Shown here piece by piece: positions 1-7,161 of a stretch of DNA of 14,587 bases. The stretch lies in contig JBBQHA010000081.1 in assembly GCA_038323475.1 (NCBI GenBank), positions 1 to 14,587 of the forward strand, given 5' to 3'. Made by a program: the position numbers and the translations under genes. Each line of letters opens with the position of its first letter. The stretch's first letter is position 1. Origin of the DNA: SZAS-103 sp038323475 (GTDB taxonomy: Bacteria; Pseudomonadota; Gammaproteobacteria; Xanthomonadales; Xanthomonadaceae). The notes under the pieces are model-generated. The model saw nothing but the letters and a program-made list of their open reading frames with translations, was not told the DNA's origin and did no database searches.

Positions 1-1
1 C

Positions 2-157
2 ACACTCACGCTGATGCGGCGAATCCAGCACCACCGCGCCACGCTCGGCACCCACACCATCGCCGGCGTGTCGTCCATGACGCCCGAACAGGCCGGCCTG
101 TTCACCGCTATCGGAGTCTCGAAACCAACCAAGACCGACCAACTCACCCTACTGTAG
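2..157 (+). CDS. C-terminal fragment, transposase-like (partial at left edge)
   Basis: An open frame enters from the left edge and runs 51 codons to a TAG at 155-157. The visible end contains HTIAGVSSMTPEQAGLFTAI, then a short basic/polar tail ending in QLTLL. The pattern 'ThTIaGVssMTPEQaglf.aiGV' resembles, from memory, the C-termini of large DDE transposases of the IS1634/IS4-like group. No catalytic residue lies in this piece, so the family is an inference. It is followed by non-coding DNA that could include the insertion-sequence right end. Alternatively it could be the end of an ordinary chromosomal gene. The reading frame and stop are certain; the function is not. Confidence 0.45.
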   Translation, partial: TLTLMRRIQHHRATLGTHTIAGVSSMTPEQAGLFTAIGVSKPTKTDQLTLL

Positions 158-240
158 GGGCACGTTTTGAATCCGGGGTGTTACCAATCAGGCACTTACG
201 CTTCTAACTGTCGAACTCGGGTGCCCTGGCCTTGCATCCC
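158..240 (+). mobile_element. possible right end of an insertion sequence
   Basis: About 80 bases downstream of the transposase-like stop there is no reading frame of note. The segment around 203-222 (ctaactgtcgaactcgggtg) resembles the sort of terminal inverted repeat found just downstream of IS1634/IS4-type transposase genes. The matching left end and any target-site duplication lie outside the window, so this is a guess based on position and general appearance. Confidence 0.2.
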
Positions 241-301
241 GGCGGGCGCTCCAACGGCACGTTCGTCGGACGATGGGGTGAAGGACGCAAGGAACGGGCT
301 T

Positions 302-411
302 CTCATGAAAATCCCCACGTTGAAGTCGCAGAGGGAAACTTCGGCCTGGCGGCATCGCGTGTCTGCCCTTATTCCGTGACGCGCAAAGAGCGGACGAACT
401 CGATCATCGGA
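302..411 (-). repeat. intergenic repeat copy 1 (downstream of the dsbC-like gene)
   Basis: One of three diverged copies of a repeat in this window. It has a box tcatga..atcccc at 303-316, a GGCA/TGCC stem (351-354 with 364-367), and a conserved end made of cttattccg (368-376) and cgaactcgatcatcgga (395-411). The tcatga to cgaactcgat distance is 92 nt, exactly as in copy 2. The orientation given is arbitrary: read on the minus strand, the conserved end becomes a short peptide-like MIEF-x-SLR-VTE-stop, which I regard as accidental. It lies within 20 nt of the dsbC-like stop codon. Confidence 0.65.
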
Positions 412-429
412 CTTGTCTTTTTCTTCGGG

Positions 430-1242
430 TTACAGGGCTGCCTGCCGTTGCTCCAGTGCATCGAGCTTGGCGCGCATTTCGGCGGGCGGGAGATAGCCGC
501 CAAGCCGGGTACCGTCGGCCGCGAAGACGGCGGGCGTACCCGTTACGCCGATGCGCACCCCGAGGGTGTAGTCCGTGCTCACGGGGTTGGCGCAAGTAGC
601 CTTGGCCACGACCGCGCCGTTCTTCGCGTCGGTGAGTGCCTTGCGGCGATCGGATGCGCACCACACGGAGACCGCCTTGTCGTAGGCGACCGAGCCGATG
701 CCGGTACGGGGGAAAAACACATAGTCGAACGCAATGCCGGCCTTGTTGTAGTCGGCGATCTGCGAATGCAGCTTGCGGCAATAGCCGCAGTCCAGGTCGG
801 TGAAAACCGTCACCGAGTAGCGGGGACGATCGGGCGCGAACACGATCATCTGCAACGGGGTGAGCGCCTTGAGCACACTGCGGCGCGCTACCGCGCGCGA
901 GGCCTCGGTCATGTCGCGCTTGCTGGCGACCTCGATGAGGCTGCCCGACAGCAGGTACTTGCCATCGGTGGTCACGTACAACGTGGCGCCATCGACATTG
1001 ACCTCCATCAGGCCGGCAACGGGCGAGGCGCCCACGCTGTCGATTTTCGTATTCGGGGCCAGCGAGCTTACAGCCTTGCGAACCGCCGTCTCGGCAGACA
1101 ACGCCGACGCGGGGGCAGGTGCCGCCGCCGAGGTCGCAACGGTGTGCGCTGGCAAGACCGCGGCCGGGTCAGCGGAACAGAGGCTGGCTGCGAAGACTCC
1201 GCAGAGCGCAGGCAGCAACCAACCGGGAAGGAGACGCGTCAT
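430..1242 (-). CDS. dsbC: DsbC/DsbG-family periplasmic thiol:disulfide isomerase
   Basis: A 270-residue secreted protein. The N-terminus (MTRLLPGWLLPALCGVFAA) is a signal peptide, followed by an Ala/Pro-rich linker. Residues about 50-110 match the DsbC dimerisation domain and about 135-265 the thioredoxin fold. The active site is CGYC (152-155), as in E. coli DsbC, with a cis-proline loop VTGTPAVF (TP near 236-237). A second cysteine pair (about 195 and 217, in VWCASD and ATCANP) matches the structural disulfide of DsbC. The family isomerises wrong disulfides in the periplasm and is kept reduced by DsbD, not seen here. A TTG start 24 nt upstream (1266) is possible, but the ATG at 1242 has AAGAGG at good spacing. 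It is a single gene with no operon partners and repeats on both sides. The length is slightly above E. coli DsbC because of the linker. Confidence 0.9.
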   Translation of the reverse strand: MTRLLPGWLLPALCGVFAASLCSADPAAVLPAHTVATSAAAPAPASALSAETAVRKAVSSLAPNTKIDSVGASPVAGLMEVNVDGATLYVTTDGKYLLSGSLIEVASKRDMTEASRAVARRSVLKALTPLQMIVFAPDRPRYSVTVFTDLDCGYCRKLHSQIADYNKAGIAFDYVFFPRTGIGSVAYDKAVSVWCASDRRKALTDAKNGAVVAKATCANPVSTDYTLGVRIGVTGTPAVFAADGTRLGGYLPPAEMRAKLDALEQRQAAL

Positions 1243-1323
1243 GCAGGACCTCTTAAGGGCGGACAAGGAATCAGGGTGTCAGGGGCAATTTCTTCTGCGT
1301 CGGGCCACAGGCAATGCCTGCGT
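1243..1323. other. upstream region of the dsbC-like gene
   Basis: Contains the ribosome-binding sequence AAGAGG (read on the minus strand, just before the ATG at 1242). It also has a perfect 6-1-6 palindrome caggca-a-tgcctg at 1308-1320, which is the stem of repeat copy 3. I see no strong -35/-10 pair. Confidence 0.4.
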
Positions 1324-1367
1324 CTTATTCCGGACGCGTAGATGAGGAGTCGAACTCGATCATCGGA
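1308..1367 (-). repeat. intergenic repeat copy 3 (upstream of the dsbC-like gene)
   Basis: A shorter copy of the family at 302-411. It keeps the GGCA/TGCC stem as the palindrome caggcaatgcctg (1308-1320), then cttattccg (1324-1332) and cgaactcgatcatcgga (1351-1367). From cttattccg to the end it is 44 nt, the same length as in copy 1, with both ends identical and the middle diverged. The tcatga..atcccc box is not recognisable at the expected distance. Confidence 0.6.
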
Positions 1368-1511
1368 TTCGCGACGGCCGAGCCAATCGGCGGGGAATCG
1401 GCGAAGCGGCAACGACTTTTCGCGGTCGCGATGCCGTGACCTGTCCCGAACGGAATGACGACCCCGAGATTGCCCAGGGTGGGTTCGTTCGAACGCAGAT
1501 GACGCTGGCCT

Positions 1512-1622
1512 TTCATGAGGATCCCCGGGTCAGGATTCGGCGACGATGCAAGGGTCTGACGGCAAAGGCTGCCTTCCCCTGCTTCCAGACGCGCAGGAAG
1601 GGGACGAACTCGATCAAGGAAT
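1512..1622 (-). repeat. intergenic repeat copy 2
   Basis: Second full-length copy of the repeat, with tcatgaggatcccc at 1513-1526, the GGCA/TGCC stem at 1561-1573, ttccagacgcg near 1583-1593 and cgaactcgatca at 1605-1616. The 92-nt spacing of the outer boxes equals copy 1, although the intervening sequence has diverged. All three copies have the same orientation. Confidence 0.6.
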
Positions 1623-1733
1623 TTGCGGGGACTCGAAGGCAAGTCGTTCCCACCCGGGAGATGTCTAGCCTGCCGCTCGCTGGCACTCGCTCTTGCGGGT
1701 CGAAAAGCTATCCAGGTTATTGAACTACGTCGG

Positions 1734-1798
1734 CAACTTCCGATCATGGTTCCCCTCGACAGGCCCGAGGCAGGCTGGGTCACCACGAACGGAAGTTG
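1734..1798. repeat. 65-nt imperfect hairpin with 9-bp perfect outer arms
   Basis: The outer arms caacttccg (1734-1742) and cggaagttg (1790-1798) are perfectly complementary. The stem continues inward with two single mismatches: 1744-1745 with 1787-1788, then tggt (1747-1750) with acca (1782-1785), giving 15 paired of 17 positions. Inside is either CCC/GGG (1753-1755 with 1777-1779) or a small hairpin cctcg/cgagg (1754-1758 with 1766-1770). It could be a structured RNA, the folded end of a mobile element or a miniature palindromic repeat. No function is shown by the sequence. Confidence 0.55.
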
Positions 1799-2165
1799 AC
1801 CGGAGCTCCTCTGGGCGGGCGGCGATGGCATATCGCGGGCATCGGGCACCCGTCGCCTGCCAACGCAGAACGCATTGCGTACTTCCTGGGTCGGAAACCC
1901 AAGGAGCTGCTGTCCATCAAGACCAGCCCCAGGATTGATCGAAGCAGGACGCGAATTAGCAGTGCGAGGAGTCGCAAACTGGAAATAGCACGCACACCGA
2001 TCAAGATGCTGACCCTCTTGGAGCCATCCAGAACACCACGTCCTTGTGTGGTAGGAAACTTACGTGGCAGCAGCGCAAGTGCGCGGTCCCGCGTCATCAG
2101 CTGCCTTCTTCAACAAACTAGAGGTTGCCGACATTCCCTTCTCAGGGTTGTTGATGCCTGCAGCC

Positions 2166-2311
2166 TCCCTGTTCCTTCCCTGCTTACTTCCCTGCTCGGT
2201 AAAGTGGGCAGCCGCAATGGAAACGTCGTCAGTTCTTGGCTTGGAGCAAAACTGCCGTCTGAAATCGGCCGGAATTCCGAAAAATCCCTGCAATTTTCCC
2301 TGATACAGGGA
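2166..2311. repeat. helically phased TCCCTG hexamer cluster
   Basis: Five same-strand TCCCTG copies start at 2166, 2177, 2189, 2285 and 2297. Within each group they are 11-12 bp apart, about one helical turn. The last forms a perfect inverted repeat with CAGGGA at 2306-2311 (tccctg-ata-caggga). A further ccct/aggg inversion lies near 2145-2156. The spacing suggests binding sites for a protein on one face of the helix, such as recombinase or regulator sites, but no such gene is in the window. Confidence 0.5.
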
Positions 2312-2376
2312 GGTTTTCCCCAGAGAGCGGTTAGCAATCGACTGGCTCCACCACCATCTTCGCTTCATGATTCCGC

Positions 2377-2395
2377 GATGCGCCACAGGCGCATC
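2377..2395 (-). terminator. hairpin at the stop codon of the lyase-like gene
   Basis: A perfect 8-bp stem with a 3-nt loop (gatgcgcc-aca-ggcgcatc on the plus strand) overlaps the TGA of the gene ending at 2394. There is no T-run after it on the minus strand, so it may act as a transcript-end stabiliser or a weak terminator rather than a classical intrinsic terminator. Confidence 0.5.
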
Positions 2396-4760
2396 AATCC
2401 ACGGTGCCGACCGCCTCGACGTGGAACGCCAGCACGCCCTTCGCGGAGGTCATCAGCGATCCGCCGGGCACGATGTTGATGCGGTGGTTCGCGCCGCTCA
2501 TGGTTGCGGTCACGGTGTAGGCCTTGTTGGCGGGCAATTCGGTGACCACGTGGCTGGTCGCGACGGCGGGCACGGTGTAGACGATGCTTCCCGCGATCGT
2601 CGTGCCGGCGTTGCCGTTGTTGACGATCACCGCGCTGTTGCCGGCGCTCGATGCCAGCAGCGCGCCGGTCGCCGCGCCGGTGGTGACGCTGATCCTGCTC
2701 GCGGTCGCGACGTTCGCCGCCGCTGTCGACAGGTCGAAAACCGTCAACCATTGCTGCGCGACATTCGTATTCGGTGCGCGCACCTGCACCTGCCACACTT
2801 TCACCGTCGCGCTGCCCGCGTCCGCGTCGTTCGGCGGGTACATGCCGATGGTGGCGGTGGTCGCGCCCGTGGGAAGCACGGTCGTCATCGCGCCTGCATA
2901 GGCGTTGCGATAGGTCACGTCGAAGCGGTTGCCGCCGGCCGGTGCGCTGCCGGCCACCGGGAGCGCCGGGAAGTGGAATGCGAGGAACTGGTCCTGGATC
3001 GAATTGCCCTTGCTGGTGCGGTCGTAGACGACGAACCGGTTCGGCCGCAGGTACACGATTTCGCGCGACCACGAATGCACCTGCGGGTAGCCGTTGCGGT
3101 TCGGCCGGTACATGTTCTCGAGCCTGGTCGCGAGCGCGTACACATACGTCGCGCCGTCCTCGTACGCAGCGACGTGGGTCTGCACGCCGTTGTCCTCGGC
3201 GGTGTAGGCGGCCTGGCCATAGCGATCCGCAACCGCGCTGCCCTTCATCTGGCGGACGTAGAAAATGTTGTAGATGGTGCGGTTGCCGGAATAGACCGAG
3301 CCGTCGCTGTCGCCGTAGTTGTCGGTGTAGATGCGGTTTTCGTCGTCGTCGCCGTGCGGTTCGTGCACGATCTGCCCGGTGCCGTTGACCAGCAGCGGCG
3401 TGTTGCCGCGCACGAGTGCGAGGCTGCCCTGGTCGAAGATCTCCTCGCCCTGGCCGGGGTTGTTGACGTACGGCCCGGCGCGGAACGACATCCAGCTTGC
3501 CGTCGTGGTCCAGTCCGAACGCGCCGCGACGGCATTCATCCCGGTCGCGAAATACGACAGCGGCAGGGTGTTCAGCGACTGCGTCGCGCCGGTCGGATCC
3601 CAGAACAGGAATTGTTCCCACGGCTCGTTCGCGCCGTATCCGGAGGTGATGCTGTTGACCGAGTTCGTGTAGGTCTGGAACACCTTCGCATGCGGCGCGT
3701 TCCAGTAACGCAGGGTGCCGAGCACCTGCATGAACATGCCCACGTTCGCGGTGCCGACCGGCGGGCTCACGGCGCCGGTCGCGTGGTTGGTGTCGCGGTC
3801 GTCGATGGTCCTGCGCGACGGCCAGGTGAAGTGCATTAGGTAGTCGGCGGCGTCGACCGGGAAGGCATACGGCGCCGCGGCGTGGATCAGGTCGACGCCG
3901 GTCGCGGTTTTCGCTTCCACGATCGGCAGGCTCATGTTGAGCGTGGCGAGCGGCCCGTAGTTGCCGAAGCCTTCCGGCCAGCCACCACCGGTCAGGTGGG
4001 TGGCGTAATACGGTTGCACGCCGATGTGCGGAGGGCTGCTGGCGGCGGTCCTGAACTGGCTGGCGAGCCAGTCGGCCCATAGCGCCGGCGCATTCGGATT
4101 CTCGTCGTAGGTCGCCAACGCGATCGCCGCATCGGCGTGGAAATAGCCGGCGAAATAATTGCTCTGCGGATGCGCGTATTCGAAACCGGAACATCCGGCG
4201 GGATTCGAGAACGACGCCAGCCATGCGTTCGCGGTCGTGTAGATCTGCAGGCGATCGGCGGGACTCAGCAAAGGAAACGCCCAGTCGTAGCCGATGCCCA
4301 TGCCGACACCGAAAAAGCGCGTGCCGTAGCCATCGTCGGTGCACGGGTTCTGTCCATGGCTGCCGGCGCCGGTGTACGGGGTGGACATCGCGACCAGGAT
4401 GTCGCGCGCTTTCGCGCCATACGGAGCCGCCGCCGACGGACTGCTCGCCAGCAGGGTCTGGTAGCACAGGCCCTCGGCCAGGACAGCGCTCCAGTAACTG
4501 CTGCCCTGGTAGCCCTGGCCGATCTCCGGCGGATCCGGATAGGCGTTGCCATCCGGGAGCTGCACGTTGCCGCCGATGAAGGAATCGCAGTAGGACTTCA
4601 GTTGCTGCCATTGCGGCGTGTTCGCCGACTGCCGGGCGTGCAGGATCGCAAGCGTGGGCGCGTCGAGCACGAGGCGCGGGTGCGGAGCCATCGTCTGCGC
4701 GGAAGCGGCGAAGGTCATCGCCAGCGACAACAGGAACCACAGCGTGCGTGCGATGGACAT
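2394..4760 (-). CDS. secreted heparinase II/III-like (polysaccharide lyase-type) protein
   Basis: A 788-residue exported protein. The signal peptide MSIARTLWFLLSLAMTFAASA is followed by PHPRLVLDAPTLAILHAR, the usual entry to the (alpha/alpha)-toroid domain of heparinase II/III and alginate-lyase-like enzymes. Family-like motifs are SNYFAGYFHAD (200-210), GGGWPEGFGNYG (258-269), MNAVAARSDW (408-417) with WMSFRAGPY (423-431) at the domain junction, then a beta-rich C-terminal half starting around DQGSLALVRG (443-452). Such enzymes cleave uronic-acid polysaccharides by beta-elimination in the periplasm or outside the cell; the substrate cannot be told here. The ATG at 4760 has GGGAGT upstream and directly precedes the signal peptide; longer starts (4784, 4814) would bury it. 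It lies 129 nt after a c-di-GMP enzyme gene on the same strand. No SusC/D-like or other sugar genes are adjacent. Confidence 0.75.
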   Translation of the reverse strand: MSIARTLWFLLSLAMTFAASAQTMAPHPRLVLDAPTLAILHARQSANTPQWQQLKSYCDSFIGGNVQLPDGNAYPDPPEIGQGYQGSSYWSAVLAEGLCYQTLLASSPSAAAPYGAKARDILVAMSTPYTGAGSHGQNPCTDDGYGTRFFGVGMGIGYDWAFPLLSPADRLQIYTTANAWLASFSNPAGCSGFEYAHPQSNYFAGYFHADAAIALATYDENPNAPALWADWLASQFRTAASSPPHIGVQPYYATHLTGGGWPEGFGNYGPLATLNMSLPIVEAKTATGVDLIHAAAPYAFPVDAADYLMHFTWPSRRTIDDRDTNHATGAVSPPVGTANVGMFMQVLGTLRYWNAPHAKVFQTYTNSVNSITSGYGANEPWEQFLFWDPTGATQSLNTLPLSYFATGMNAVAARSDWTTTASWMSFRAGPYVNNPGQGEEIFDQGSLALVRGNTPLLVNGTGQIVHEPHGDDDENRIYTDNYGDSDGSVYSGNRTIYNIFYVRQMKGSAVADRYGQAAYTAEDNGVQTHVAAYEDGATYVYALATRLENMYRPNRNGYPQVHSWSREIVYLRPNRFVVYDRTSKGNSIQDQFLAFHFPALPVAGSAPAGGNRFDVTYRNAYAGAMTTVLPTGATTATIGMYPPNDADAGSATVKVWQVQVRAPNTNVAQQWLTVFDLSTAAANVATASRISVTTGAATGALLASSAGNSAVIVNNGNAGTTIAGSIVYTVPAVATSHVVTELPANKAYTVTATMSGANHRINIVPGGSLMTSAKGVLAFHVEAVGTVD

Positions 4761-4889
4761 GTGCGGGACTCCCGATCCGGTCATGGTCGTCGCCAGCTGT
4801 CGGCGGGCCGCCACGGCGATGCTGGATGGTAAGCCCGGCGGCGGCCGGACGCGATCTGGGCCACCAGCGCCGAAGCGCGGCCTGCTTCG

Positions 4890-7091
4890 TCAGGCATGGG
4901 TCGACAGGACTGCCCTGATAGATTGCTTCATCCCGGCCGGGGTCGTCTCGAGTCCCAGCAACGGCTCGGGCATGTGGATCGCGTAGCCCTGTGCGTAGGT
5001 GATGCCCAGCGCGCGCAACCGCGGCAGCACCGCAAGGTCTTCGACCCATTCGGCCACGCAGCTGATGCCGCGCAGCGCGGCTACGCGTGCGAGCGATTCG
5101 ATCACGACTTCGGCGCCGGGATCCTTGCCCAGGTCGCGCACGAAACGGCCGTCGATCTTGACCATGCTGACGGGCAGGTCGCTGAGGTAGCCGAAACTCG
5201 CGACGCCGGTGCCGAAGTCGTCCAGCGAGATGTCGAATCCGTGCTCGCGGAAACGCCGCAAGGTCTCGACCGCACGGGTGAGGTTCTGCACCGCGACCGC
5301 CTCGGTGATCTCAAGCACCATGCGCCGCGCATCGAACGCATACCGCGCCGGCAAGGCGAGCACGAAGCGCTCGAAGCCCTCGCTCTCCAGGGTGGTCGCG
5401 CCGATGTTCACGGCGAGGCGTACGTCCGTCTCCGCCGCGCCCTCGAGGTAGCAGGCCGCCTGCTCGAGCACCCAGCGATCGATCTGCGCGAGCAGGCCAT
5501 AGCGCTGCGCCATCCCGATCACCGATTCGATCGGCTCGTCCTGGCCGCCCTGCGCATGCCGCAGCAGGATTTCGTAGAACTGCGTATCGCGGCCGGGATC
5601 GCGCAGGTTCGCGATGCGTTGCGCGTGGAGTTCGAACACGCCGTTCGCCAGGTCCGACTGCAATTGCGAGATGCGCTGGATTTCCGAGTGCCGCCCCTGC
5701 ATGCCCTGGTCGGACGGGTTGTAGTCGTGCGTGCGGTTGCGGCCATGTTCCTTGGCCGCGTAGCAGGCGATGTCGGCGCGTGCGAGCACGTCGTCCGGCG
5801 AGCGGTCGTCGGTTCGCGAAAGGAAGGTCGTGCCGATGCTGACCCCGACCGTGAAGCGCAATGCGCCGACCAGGAATTCGAAGGAATTGATGGCTTCGTG
5901 CAGGCGCCTGGCGACGGCTTGTACCTCGTCCGGCTCCGCGCCGGGCAGCAGGCAGCCGAATTCGTCGCCGCCGAGCCTGGCCAGGACCGCATCGGCGGGC
6001 AGCGCCTTGCTGATCGTCGGGGCGAGCCGGCGCAGCATGTGGTCGCCGGCGAGATGGCCGCAGGTATCGTTGACCAGCTTGAACTGGTCGAGATCGAGAT
6101 AGAGCAGGGCGTAGGGCCGTGTCGCATCGCGCAGCGCAGCCGCGACCCGGTTCTCGAATTCGAAGCGGTTCATCAGGCCGGTGAGGGCGTCGTGCCGCGC
6201 CAGCGTGTCCATCTCGGCGGCGACATGCTCGCGTTCCCTGAAAGCGGCGGCGACGAGGTAGCCGGTCAGCACCGCGATCAACGCGAACAGCGTGCGCAGG
6301 ATGCTGTCCGTGACCGACACCGGTGCGCGTGCCGCCATCGCGGTCATCACCATCGCCAGCAGCGCCGCCGCGGCGCTGGCGCCGCCGATCTGCGCGCCGA
6401 GCGCGCACAGGACGACAAAGGGCAGCATCAGGAACAGCAGGCGGTCCTGCAGGTGCTGGTCGACCATCAGCACCCACCAGCCGCCGACGGCGATGGCCGT
6501 CATGCCGATCGCGAACAGCCAGCGCTTCGCGGGCCTGTCGAAGGTACGCGGGAACCATGCGACCACGAGCGGCGTGAAGATCAGGAAGCTCAACAGCGCC
6601 GACAGGAAATAATCGACGCCGAACTCGATCGCTGCGGGCCGCGAATAGTGGAACACGAGCGCCATGCGAATGCCGTAGATCGGCGCGGCGATCGAGGTGG
6701 CGATCACCAGGGCGAGGATGAAACGGGTCAGCTGGCGCATGTCCGTCAGCAGCACGTGGACGCGCCAGCGATGCAGCAGGTACAGGGCCGTCATTACCAC
6801 CAGCACCTGCAGCCAGCCGACGCCGAGCGCGATCAGCATCGGCGTCCCCACGCTCATGCTCAACGCGGTGCTCGATGCGAGGATCGCCGGCCAGTAGCGG
6901 GCGCCGTGGCGCCACAGCAGGGCCAGTCCGATCCCGCCCGAGGGCCAGATCGGGACATAGCCCTGGTTGGGTTGGGCGCGCGCGGCGAGCCAGGAGGCAA
7001 GGATCAGGAGCGCTGTGCAGAGCACGAGTTGGCATGCGAAGTGCCAGTGATCGCGCACTCCCCGGTTTGCGCTGCCAGCCCCCGGTTCCAT
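4890..7091 (-). CDS. MASE1-GGDEF-EAL membrane c-di-GMP enzyme
   Basis: A 733-residue inner-membrane signalling protein. Residues about 18-285 are a run of hydrophobic helices with PNQGYVPIWPSGGIGLALLW (41-60), typical of the MASE1 sensor. The GGDEF domain (about 295-455) has an intact GGDEF at 374-378; the inhibitory RxxD site is replaced by LPAD (365-368). The EAL domain (about 465-715) has EIL for EAL (507-509), VNIG (561-564), EITE (594-597), DDFGTG (624-629), VKID (644-647), AEWVE (680-684, usually AEGVE) and QGY (701-703). All metal and catalytic positions I can place are kept, so it is probably a phosphodiesterase, a cyclase, or both. The ATG at 7091 has no Shine-Dalgarno sequence but a TATACT box six bases upstream. 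It is followed on the same strand by the lyase-like gene and preceded by a membrane-protein gene. Confidence 0.9.
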   Translation of the reverse strand: MEPGAGSANRGVRDHWHFACQLVLCTALLILASWLAARAQPNQGYVPIWPSGGIGLALLWRHGARYWPAILASSTALSMSVGTPMLIALGVGWLQVLVVMTALYLLHRWRVHVLLTDMRQLTRFILALVIATSIAAPIYGIRMALVFHYSRPAAIEFGVDYFLSALLSFLIFTPLVVAWFPRTFDRPAKRWLFAIGMTAIAVGGWWVLMVDQHLQDRLLFLMLPFVVLCALGAQIGGASAAAALLAMVMTAMAARAPVSVTDSILRTLFALIAVLTGYLVAAAFREREHVAAEMDTLARHDALTGLMNRFEFENRVAAALRDATRPYALLYLDLDQFKLVNDTCGHLAGDHMLRRLAPTISKALPADAVLARLGGDEFGCLLPGAEPDEVQAVARRLHEAINSFEFLVGALRFTVGVSIGTTFLSRTDDRSPDDVLARADIACYAAKEHGRNRTHDYNPSDQGMQGRHSEIQRISQLQSDLANGVFELHAQRIANLRDPGRDTQFYEILLRHAQGGQDEPIESVIGMAQRYGLLAQIDRWVLEQAACYLEGAAETDVRLAVNIGATTLESEGFERFVLALPARYAFDARRMVLEITEAVAVQNLTRAVETLRRFREHGFDISLDDFGTGVASFGYLSDLPVSMVKIDGRFVRDLGKDPGAEVVIESLARVAALRGISCVAEWVEDLAVLPRLRALGITYAQGYAIHMPEPLLGLETTPAGMKQSIRAVLSTHA

Positions 7092-7097
7092 GGCCGC

Positions 7098-7103
7098 AGT
7101 ATA
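7098..7103 (-). promoter_or_regulatory. candidate -10 box for a leaderless GGDEF-EAL transcript
   Basis: On the minus strand TATACT ends six bases before the ATG at 7091, which would place the transcription start at or within a base or two of the ATG. The -35 region at normal spacing (GATTCA or ATTCAG) is weak. There is no ribosome-binding sequence in front of this ATG. Confidence 0.4.
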
Positions 7104-7161
7104 GGCACAGGTCCGGCGCCTGAATCGGTGCGCTGGCGATTTTGCTGACCCGCGGTTTCAG

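Larger units (their letters stand above)
1623..2376. other. gene-poor stretch, probable mobile-element scar
   Basis: No convincing gene. A minus-strand frame is open from about 2059 to 1325 and plus-strand frames cross the same DNA. All are rich in Ser, Pro and Arg, lack a ribosome site, and have codon use unlike the neighbouring genes. From about 1690 to 2350 the sequence is visibly less GC-biased, with many A/T third positions and runs such as gaaaaatccctgcaattttcc, unlike the flanking coding DNA. It holds the hairpin at 1734-1798, short palindromes (acgcattgcgt at 1870-1880; tgggt/accca at 1887-1901) and the TCCCTG cluster at 2166-2311. Confidence 0.5.

Noticed and set aside
232..1341. 369-codon plus-strand frame antisense to the dsbC-like gene
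   Set aside because: A shadow of the DsbC-like gene, without motifs or a plausible start.
1734..1798. Integron attC site
   Set aside because: The hairpin ends lack the GTTRRRY/RYYYAAC core pair and no integrase or cassette genes are nearby.
1325..2059. Minus-strand frame open for 245 codons
   Set aside because: No ribosome site, no family motif, Ser/Pro/Arg-rich; it crosses the repeats and hairpin, and codon use is unlike real genes nearby.
2166..2311. CRISPR array
   Set aside because: Hexamers are too short, spacing is one helical turn, and there are no repeat-spacer units or cas genes.
1796..2479. Plus-strand frame with a segment resembling the end of a helix-turn-helix domain (ANAERIAYFLGRKPKELL)
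   Set aside because: The rest of the frame has no helix-turn-helix, starts with TTG without a ribosome site and runs antisense into the lyase-like gene.
2365..5049. Long minus-strand frame covering the lyase-like gene
   Set aside because: It is a shifted frame of the real gene, Arg/Pro-rich with no family resemblance, and results from the high GC content.
4896..7148. 750-codon plus-strand frame antisense to the GGDEF-EAL gene
   Set aside because: Composition dominated by Arg, His, Gln and Asp, no motif, no ribosome site; the minus strand carries a complete recognisable protein.
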